Shown here: positions 14,448-19,512 of the stretch, in pieces
How the letters are laid out: each line of letters starts with the position of its first letter
Numbering within the stretch: position 1 is the first letter of the stretch
Source: DASYUM01 sp036001225
GTDB taxonomy: Bacteria > Methylomirabilota > Methylomirabilia > Rokubacteriales > DASRDR01
Direction of reading: 5' to 3'
DNA length: 19,512 nucleotides
Assembly: GCA_036001225.1 (NCBI GenBank)
Contig: DASYUM010000158.1
Location: forward strand, 1 to 19,512
Position numbers and translations under genes: made by a program
Notes under the pieces: generated by a model
The model's input: only the letters and a program-made list of their open reading frames with translations
The model's database searches: none
Told to the model about the DNA's origin: nothing

Positions 14448-15425
14448 GTGATCAAGGTCCGGCGGGTCCGCAAGGGGGACCTGTCGCGGATCCGGGAGGT
14501 GCTGGAGTCGGCCTTCGCCGACTTCTACGAGCGCCAGCTCGGCTCGCGGCCGCGCCAGGTCTTCGGCGGTGCGCAGTACGTGCACCATCGCTGGCTGATG
14601 GAGCCGTGGGGGTGCTACGTCGCCGAGGAGAACGACACCAAGATCGTCGGCGCCTCCATCGCCGTCTGCTGGGGCAGCGTGGGGTTGTTCGGCCCGGTGG
14701 GGGTGCTCACCCCGTATCAGAACCAGAAGATCGCCCAGGCCCTGATCAAGGCGAGTCAGGGCTTCTTCGACGAGAACGGCGTGACGCTGCAGGGCCTGGT
14801 GACCTACCCCTACAGCCCCAAGCACCTGGTCCTCTACCAGAAGTTCGGCTTCAAGCCCAAATCGCTGGTGGCCATCACCGGCAAATCGCTCGAGCGCCGC
14901 GAGCTCCAGCCGCCGCCCAAGCCGATGCGGGGCACGCCCCAGGTCCATCGCTTCTCCGCCTTCGAGGAGAGCAAGCGGAAGGCGCTGCTCGGCCGCGTGC
15001 GGGCGCTGACCGGCCGCCTCTACCGCGGGCTCGATCTGACCAAGGAGATCGAGATCGTCAACGGGTTGTCCCTGGGGGACACGCTTCTCCTCGAGAAGGA
15101 CCGGGCCATCATCGGCTTCGCCGTCTGCCACGCTCCCGGCGCCTCCGAGGCGCCCCACGGCGCCCTGTACGTCAAGTACGCCGCCATCGATCCCTCCCGC
15201 CGGCGGCCCGAGCACTTCGCCCAGCTCGTGGCCGCCTGCGAGGAATACGGCGTCGCCGCCGGCTGCCAGCGCATCATCGCGCCGGTCTCCACCGCGTACT
15301 GGCGGGCCTACCAGTCTCTGCTCGCCTCCGGCTACCAGATGGACATGCTCATGATCCGGATGAAGCGCGGGAAGCAGGTCGAGTTCGAGCGGGAGGATGA
15401 GTTCCTACTCGACGACTGGCGGTGA
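14448..15425 (+). CDS. GNAT-family N-acetyltransferase, probable tandem GNAT protein
   Basis: This 325-aa protein is twice the length of a single GNAT domain. The N-terminal half carries the acetyl-CoA motif ('LFGPVGVLTPYQNQKIAQAL', about 84-103) followed by the 'YPYSPKHLVLYQKFGFKPKS' segment typical of the GNAT C-terminal strand-helix. The second half (about 170-315) contains 'GALYVKYAAIDPSRR' and 'AYQSLLASGYQMDMLMIRMKRG', which looks like a degenerate second GNAT fold. Acetyl-CoA-dependent N-acetylation of an unknown acceptor is the family-level prediction. The GTG at 14448 is preceded by GGGAGAGGG at a workable distance and agrees with 'IKVRRVRKGDLSRIREVL', the standard GNAT first strand and helix. 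It sits between the dehydrogenase and the aldo/keto reductase in one operon. Confidence 0.83.
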   Translation: MIKVRRVRKGDLSRIREVLESAFADFYERQLGSRPRQVFGGAQYVHHRWLMEPWGCYVAEENDTKIVGASIAVCWGSVGLFGPVGVLTPYQNQKIAQALIKASQGFFDENGVTLQGLVTYPYSPKHLVLYQKFGFKPKSLVAITGKSLERRELQPPPKPMRGTPQVHRFSAFEESKRKALLGRVRALTGRLYRGLDLTKEIEIVNGLSLGDTLLLEKDRAIIGFAVCHAPGASEAPHGALYVKYAAIDPSRRRPEHFAQLVAACEEYGVAAGCQRIIAPVSTAYWRAYQSLLASGYQMDMLMIRMKRGKQVEFEREDEFLLDDWR

Positions 15426-15437
15426 CTGGGCCGAGAG

Positions 15438-15461
15438 CCGTCGCATCTCGGCGTCCTCGGC
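15438..15461. repeat. dispersed intergenic repeat, copy 2
   Basis: This copy matches 4943-4966 at 22 of 24 positions. It begins 12 bases after the GNAT stop codon and ends directly against the ATG of the aldo/keto reductase, where a ribosome site would be expected. The reverse strand reads A-E-D-A-E-M-R-R in one frame, a string I associate with spurious ORFs called on intergenic repeats in many bacteria. Confidence 0.55.
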
Positions 15462-16574
15462 ATGGCTGATCTGATCCCGGGGCGGGCGACGGCGGAAGGG
15501 ACCGCAGCCTACCGGCAGCGGATGGCCGAGCGCGCCGCGCCCGGGCACTTCCGGGACCACGAGGGGCGCTGGCTCTCCTCGCTCGGGCTGGGCACCTACC
15601 TGGGCGACGAGGACGAAGCGACCGACGACCTCTACCGCGCCGCCGTCACCCGCGCCCTCGAGCTGGGGGTCAACGTCTTCGACAGCGCCATCAACTACCG
15701 GAGCCAGCGGAGCGAGCGCGTCATCGGCCAGGCCCTGCGCGCCGCCGTCGAGGGCGGCCGGGTGCGGCGGGACGAGGTGGTGGTGGCGACCAAGGGCGGC
15801 TTCCTCCCCTTCGACGGCGCCCGGCCGCGGGATCCCCGCCGCTACGTGGAGGAGACCTACGTCCGCCCGGGTATCTTCACCTGGGAGGAGCTCGCCGCCG
15901 GCTGCCACTGCATGGCACCCCGCTACATGGCCGACCAGCTCGAGCGGAGCCGCCAGAACCTGGGACTGGCCACCCTCGACGTCTACCACCTCCACAACCC
16001 GGAGACCCAGTTGACCGAGGTGCCGCGCGCGGAGTTCATGCGGCGGATCCGGGCCGCCTTCGAGGTGCTCGAGGCGGCGGCCGCCGCGGGGACGATCGCG
16101 ACGTACGGGACGGCGACCTGGAACGGCTATCGCCAGCCGCGCGAGGCTCCCGACTACCTCTCGCTGACCGAGCTGGTGGCGGCGGCCCGCGAGGTGGGCG
16201 GCGCCGGGCATCGCTTCCGGGTCCTCCAGCTCCCGTACAACCTCGCCATGCTCGAGGCCTTCGGCCACGCCAACCAGCCCGTGGACGGCCGCGAGGCGCC
16301 GCTGCTGGAGGCAGCCGGCGCCGAGGGCCTCTACGTGATGACGTCGGCCTCGATCCTCCAGGGCCGCCTGGCCCGGAACCTGCCGGCCGAGCTCCGCGAC
16401 TACCTGGCCGGCCTCGACACCGACGCCCAGCGGGCAATCCAGTTCGTGCGCTCGACGCCCGGCGTCGGCACGGCCCTGGTCGGGATGAAGCGGGTGGGGC
16501 ACGTCGAGGAAAACGCCCGCGTGGTCGGGGTGCCGCCCGTCCCCGAGGCCTCCCTCCGCGCCCTCTTCCGCTGA
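15462..16574 (+). CDS. aldo/keto reductase
   Basis: This 370-aa protein carries the aldo/keto reductase catalytic tetrad: D74 and Y79 ('NVFDSAINYR'), K111 ('VVATKGG') and H178 ('VYHLHNPE'). 'LGLGTYLG' (41-48) is the first barrel strand. The sequence around 138-155, with 'AAGCHCMAPRYM', is an insertion beyond the minimal fold. Family members reduce aldehydes or ketones with NADPH; the specific substrate is unknown. The C-terminal cofactor region 'TPGVGTALVGMKRVGHVEEN' is intact. The ATG at 15462 has no ribosome site and abuts a repeat. I keep it because residues 9-30 look like conserved family sequence and the next Met (21) would remove them. It is the last gene of the dehydrogenase-GNAT operon. 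Confidence 0.9.
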   Translation: MADLIPGRATAEGTAAYRQRMAERAAPGHFRDHEGRWLSSLGLGTYLGDEDEATDDLYRAAVTRALELGVNVFDSAINYRSQRSERVIGQALRAAVEGGRVRRDEVVVATKGGFLPFDGARPRDPRRYVEETYVRPGIFTWEELAAGCHCMAPRYMADQLERSRQNLGLATLDVYHLHNPETQLTEVPRAEFMRRIRAAFEVLEAAAAAGTIATYGTATWNGYRQPREAPDYLSLTELVAAAREVGGAGHRFRVLQLPYNLAMLEAFGHANQPVDGREAPLLEAAGAEGLYVMTSASILQGRLARNLPAELRDYLAGLDTDAQRAIQFVRSTPGVGTALVGMKRVGHVEENARVVGVPPVPEASLRALFR

Positions 16575-16607
16575 GCGCGCGCCCCTGAAGGGGTGGCGGC
16601 CCGGGGG

Positions 16608-16862
16608 TCAGGCGAACGTCACCGCCCGGCTCGGGTTCTCGGCGATCAGCATCCAGACGTCCTTGTCCCCAGTCCCTTCTGGCGCAGGCGGGGGGCGATG
16701 CGCCGGAGGATGTGGGCCCAGCCATGACCACCGTAGCGGACCAGGCGCACCTTGAAGCAGATGTCATGGGCCATGAGCACCTGCCGGCCGTGGCCCTCCC
16801 CGATCAGCCAGAGAATCTGGCGCATCCGCTCGGCGTCGGACGGGTGTATCTTCCAGCCGTGC
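16608..16862 (-). pseudogene. phosphotriesterase-family gene remnant, 5'-truncated and frameshifted
   Basis: Read on the - strand, about 85 residues match the C-terminal end of phosphotriesterase-like metal hydrolases: 'HPSDAERMRQ', then 'VLMAHDICFKVRL' with the metal-ligand Asp, then 'RYGGHGWAHILRRIAPRLRQ'. The frame breaks at the C4 run 16667-16670; adding one C continues as 'DKDVWMLIAENPSRAVTF' to the stop at 16608, the normal family ending. The first roughly 250 residues, with the N-terminal metal ligands, are absent: upstream of 16862 the strand carries the antisense of the glycosyltransferase start. It cannot be functional. It lies between the convergent aldo/keto reductase and the divergent glycosyltransferase gene. 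Confidence 0.78.
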
Positions 16863-16885
16863 GCGAAGGCCGGGCCCCGGCGGCG

Positions 16886-18097
16886 ATGGACTGGCTCGCC
16901 TGGCTCGCCGTCGTCCTGGCGGCGGCCATCATCCTCGCCGCCACCGGATACCGGAGCCGCGACCCGGACTCGGCGCTCCACGCCCACATCGCGGCCCGCC
17001 TGGCCGCGCAGCCGGTCGCCCGCTGGATCGCGCCCGAGTGGTGGGGCGGGATGCGCTCGGAGGGCCCGTACCGCGAGCATCCGGTCGGCATCTTTCTCCT
17101 GCCCGCGCTGCTGGGGAAGCTCGGGTACCCGGCGGGCCAGGCCGCGTACGCGGCCAACGCGCTCTACCAGGTGCTCACGCTCGCTCTCGTTCCGCGGATC
17201 GCCGCCGTGCTGGTGGCGCCGGTCGAAGCCCGCGCGCTCGCCTGGCTGCTTCAGCTCCTCCCGATCGCGTTCACCTACCGGATCCGGGCCAACCACGAGC
17301 AGCTGATCCTGCTCTGCTTCCTGGCTGCCCTGTGGGCGACCGAGCGGGCCCGCACCGACGCGCGGTGGATCGGCCTCACCACGGCGGCCGTCGTCGGCAC
17401 GCTGCTGGTCAAGGGTATCTTCGCCCTCCTCGTGGTGGCGGCGTGCGCGGGGTGGCTCCTCACGGTGCGCCGGTCGGACGGCGCGCCGCGGCGCGCGGAC
17501 CGCGCGGTGTGGGCCGGACTGGGCGGGGCCGCGGCCGTGGCGGTCGGCGTGACCGCCGGCTACGAGCGGCTCTACCGGCAGGTCACCGGCGAGTCGTTCC
17601 TCGCCTACTACCTGCCGACCCAGGTCGGGCGGACCGCCGCCCCCCGCAGCCCGTCGCTGGTCGCCCACAAGCTCTACAACCTCGGCTGGTACCTGGCCCG
17701 CGTGGTGTGGTTCCCGTTCCCGGCCAGCCTGGCCGCCTTCGCCGCCGCCTGGGCGCGCCGTGACGCGTTCGGGCGGGCCTTCACGTCCAGCGGGCCGCGG
17801 GCCGACCGGGCCCGGGAGGGCCTGGTCTTCACCCTCGGCGTGTCGCTCCTCTACCTGGTGCTCTTCAGCCTCGCCGACCGCAAGGCCGACCGCTACATCT
17901 TTCCCGCCTACTACCTGGTCGGCGCCTGCGGCCTCGTCGCGGCCGTCCGGACGTGGCCTCGGTTGCGGCGGCTGGTCGAGGCGGCCGACCGCTATCACGC
18001 CGTCCTGCCGGCCGCGCTCTGGCTCGCCCTCTTCACGCTCAGTCTGGGCGGCTGGTGGCTGTCGCTGGCCCGCCCCAAGTTCTGGCCGGCCGAATAG
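16886..18097 (+). CDS. GT-C-fold membrane glycosyltransferase (ArnT/GT39-like)
   Basis: This 403-aa membrane protein has about ten predicted helices, including 3-20, 88-104, 125-140, 160-195, 215-230 and 310-400 (several). After the first helix comes 'YRSRDPDSALHAHIAARLA' with acidic D26 and D28, the position of the catalytic Asp in GT-C enzymes. Near the end 'LADRKADRYIFPAYYLV' resembles the 'RYLLP' segment of ArnT-like proteins. These enzymes use polyprenyl-phosphate sugars on the periplasmic side. The DPM1-like gene eight bases downstream would make such a donor, which supports the call. The start is uncertain: ATG 16886 lacks a ribosome site and GTG 16859 is an in-frame alternative. Further upstream the frame is only antisense to the phosphotriesterase remnant. 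The acceptor is unknown. Confidence 0.75.
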   Translation: MDWLAWLAVVLAAAIILAATGYRSRDPDSALHAHIAARLAAQPVARWIAPEWWGGMRSEGPYREHPVGIFLLPALLGKLGYPAGQAAYAANALYQVLTLALVPRIAAVLVAPVEARALAWLLQLLPIAFTYRIRANHEQLILLCFLAALWATERARTDARWIGLTTAAVVGTLLVKGIFALLVVAACAGWLLTVRRSDGAPRRADRAVWAGLGGAAAVAVGVTAGYERLYRQVTGESFLAYYLPTQVGRTAAPRSPSLVAHKLYNLGWYLARVVWFPFPASLAAFAAAWARRDAFGRAFTSSGPRADRAREGLVFTLGVSLLYLVLFSLADRKADRYIFPAYYLVGACGLVAAVRTWPRLRRLVEAADRYHAVLPAALWLALFTLSLGGWWLSLARPKFWPAE

Positions 18098-18105
18098 GCG
18101 GGCGG

Positions 18106-18834
18106 GTGTCCCTCCCGGCTTCCCTCGTCATCCCGACCTACAACGAGCGCGACAACCTCGTCCCGCTCCTCGACGCGGTCCGGCGGGCCATGGCCGGCCG
18201 CGACCTCGAGATCTGGATCGTGGACGACGACTCGCCGGACCGGACCTGGCAGGCGGCCGCCCACTACGGCGACACGCACCCCGAGGTGCGCGTCGTGCGG
18301 CGGATGAACCAGCGGGGTCTGAGCGGCGCCGTCCTGGAGGGCTTCGGTCGGGCCGGGGGTGACGTCCTGGCCGTCATGGACGCCGACCTCTCCCACGACC
18401 CGGCCATCCTGCCTCGGCTGGTGGACGCGGTGCGGGGCGGCGCCGACCTCGCCGTCGGCTCACGCCGGGTCCCGGGCGGCGGAGCCGAGCGGTGGCCGTG
18501 GCACCGGCGGCAGGCCTCCGACGCGGCGACGGCGCTGGCCCGCTGGTGGCTGCGGGTGCCGCTCGCCGATCCCATGAGCGGCTACTTCGTCCTCCACCGC
18601 CGCGTCTTCGAGCGCGTCCGCGAGCACCTCCGTCCCCAGGGGTACAAGATCCTGCTGGAGATCGTCTGCCGGGCGGGACCGCTCGACATCGTCGAGCTGC
18701 CGTACGTGTTCCGCGACCGGCGTCAGGGCGTCAGCAAGCTGAGTCCCCGGGTCGGCTGGGAGTTCCTGGCCAGCGTGTGGGCGCTCGGCCGGCGGTCACC
18801 GCAACCGCGGCCGACGGGGGGCCGACGGGGATAG
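18106..18834 (+). CDS. polyprenyl/dolichyl-phosphate mannose synthase-like GT2 glycosyltransferase
   Basis: This 242-aa protein is a family 2 glycosyltransferase of DPM1 type. It starts with 'SLVIPTYNERDNL', has 'VDDDSPDRT' (39-47), the nucleotide-sugar/metal motif D92-A-D94 in 'MDADLSHDP', 'ADPMSGYFVL' and a C-terminal 'FRDRRQGVSKLS' segment. DPM1-like enzymes transfer mannose or glucose from GDP- or UDP-sugar to polyprenyl phosphate on the cytoplasmic face. It lacks the C-terminal membrane helices or GtrA domain found in some relatives. The GTG start is chosen because it lies just before the first strand; its ribosome site is weak. It follows the GT-C gene by eight bases and precedes the Cache sensor gene by ten, so the three are probably co-transcribed. 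Confidence 0.9.
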   Translation: MSLPASLVIPTYNERDNLVPLLDAVRRAMAGRDLEIWIVDDDSPDRTWQAAAHYGDTHPEVRVVRRMNQRGLSGAVLEGFGRAGGDVLAVMDADLSHDPAILPRLVDAVRGGADLAVGSRRVPGGGAERWPWHRRQASDAATALARWWLRVPLADPMSGYFVLHRRVFERVREHLRPQGYKILLEIVCRAGPLDIVELPYVFRDRRQGVSKLSPRVGWEFLASVWALGRRSPQPRPTGGRRG

Positions 18835-18844
18835 AATAGCCGGA

Positions 18845-19512
18845 ATGGAGCCCAGGGCCCGGGGACGGCTCTTCCGGAAGTACACGGTGCTCTTCGTGAG
18901 CCTGGTCAGCGGCGCCTTGCTGGCCAGCGGGCTCCTCGAGATCTACTTCTCCTACCAGGAGAACAAGGCCGCCCTCGTCGCCATCCAGCGCGAGAAGGCG
19001 CTGGCCGCCGCCGCCAAGATCGAGCAATTCATCCAGGAGATCGAGCGCCAGGTCGGCTGGGCCAGCCAACCCCAGCTCGGCGTGCGGGCCACGCTCGAGC
19101 AGCGCCGGTTCGATTACCTGCGTCTGCTCCGCCAGGTCCCCGCCATCACCGAGATCAGCCAGCTCAACACCGCCGGCCGGGAACAGCTCCGGGTCTCGCG
19201 ACTGGCCATGGACGTCGTGGGCAGTCAGGCCGACTTCTCCGCCGAGCCGAAGTTCCGCGAGGCCAAGCCGGGGACGACGTACTTCGGCCCCGTGTACTTC
19301 CGCAAGGAGTCGGAGCCCTACATGACCATGGCCATGGCCGGCCGCGGCGAGGGTGCCGGCGTGACCGTGGCCGAGGTCAACCTGAAGTTCATCTGGGACG
19401 TGGTGACCAAGATCAAGGTCGGGAAGGCCGGCCACGCCTACGTGGTGGACGCCCGTGGCCAGCTGATCGCGCACCCGGACATCAGCCTGGTGCTCCAGAA
19501 GACCGACCTCTC
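18845..19512 (+). CDS. membrane sensor with periplasmic Cache domain (3' end outside window)
   Basis: The frame opens at ATG 18845 and runs off the window; 222 residues are visible. A short basic N-terminus leads into one membrane helix (about 15-35, 'VLFVSLVSGALLASGLLEIY'). An extracytoplasmic region then shows double-Cache features: 'IEQFIQEIERQVGWASQP', 'PAITEISQLNTAGREQLRVS', 'TYFGPVYFRKESEPYMTMA' and 'VGKAGHAYVVDARGQLIAHPD'. Cache domains bind small ligands such as amino acids or carboxylates and feed histidine kinases, cyclases or chemoreceptors. Which output this protein has lies beyond the window; a histidine kinase or adenylate cyclase is likeliest. It follows the DPM-like gene by ten bases. 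No strong ribosome site is visible. Confidence 0.82.
   Translation, partial: MEPRARGRLFRKYTVLFVSLVSGALLASGLLEIYFSYQENKAALVAIQREKALAAAAKIEQFIQEIERQVGWASQPQLGVRATLEQRRFDYLRLLRQVPAITEISQLNTAGREQLRVSRLAMDVVGSQADFSAEPKFREAKPGTTYFGPVYFRKESEPYMTMAMAGRGEGAGVTVAEVNLKFIWDVVTKIKVGKAGHAYVVDARGQLIAHPDISLVLQKTDL

Noticed and set aside
13373..14473. In-frame upstream extension of the MetH reactivation gene
   Set aside because: It is antisense to the well-supported dehydrogenase gene and crosses a strong + strand promoter.
16582..16593. CCCC-TGAA-GGGG hairpin after the aldo/keto reductase as a terminator
   Set aside because: The stem has only four pairs and no T-tract follows.
16863..17998. Long - strand open frame continuing upstream of the phosphotriesterase remnant
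   Set aside because: It is antisense to the GT-C gene and has no phosphotriesterase similarity; family similarity stops near 16862.
1..19512. tRNA, rRNA, CRISPR array, insertion sequence or riboswitch
   Set aside because: I saw no cloverleaf, no regularly spaced repeats, no transposase motif and no known riboswitch core; gaps between genes are all under 300 bp.

Overview
The window is a very GC-rich, densely packed bacterial chromosome segment (roughly 70% G+C by eye) with 18 recognisable genes or gene remnants, no RNA genes, no CRISPR array and no insertion sequence that I can see. The gene set is a tungsten-type aldehyde oxidoreductase operon, a Kdo hydroxylase-like oxygenase, many short-spaced operons and several GTG starts. 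Together these suggest an uncultivated Gram-negative soil or subsurface lineage of the Rokubacteria/NC10 (Methylomirabilota) kind. That placement is an inference from gene content and composition only. Two genes carry an apparent single-base deletion in a C/G run, so the sequence may be a metagenomic or error-prone assembly.

Left part, + strand (1-5477): the 3' part of an alpha/beta hydrolase with calcium-loop motifs. After it comes a four-gene operon: a four-cluster ferredoxin (AorA-like), a FAD/NAD(P) oxidoreductase (AorC-like), a W/Mo-pterin aldehyde oxidoreductase catalytic subunit (AorB-like) and a MoaD/ThiS-type protein ending in Gly-Gly. This looks like an NAD-linked aldehyde/carboxylate oxidoreductase of the Aromatoleum AorABC type. 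A hairpin separates it from the convergent block.

Middle, - strand (5521-13372), read right to left. A stand-alone methionine synthase reactivation domain, a Kdo-hydroxylase-like 2-oxoglutarate oxygenase and a betaine-homocysteine methyltransferase-like enzyme form one cluster. Next is a frameshifted SAM methyltransferase followed by an unrecognised conserved-looking gene, preceded by a striking 16-bp palindrome. Then come an iron-type alcohol dehydrogenase, a HAD phosphatase, a half-size EamA transporter and a receiver-histidine kinase hybrid.

Right part, + strand (13526-19512). A divergent, near-consensus promoter drives a beta-hydroxyacid dehydrogenase (GarR/3-hydroxyisobutyrate dehydrogenase family), a GNAT protein and an aldo/keto reductase. 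A truncated, frameshifted phosphotriesterase remnant on the - strand lies between this operon and a glycosylation pair (GT-C membrane glycosyltransferase plus dolichyl-phosphate-mannose-synthase-like GT2). The window ends inside a membrane sensor with a periplasmic Cache domain.

The most interesting parts are the AOR operon with its possible ferredoxin nanowire, the odd methionine/oxygenase cluster, the operator-like palindrome and the two decayed or misassembled genes.
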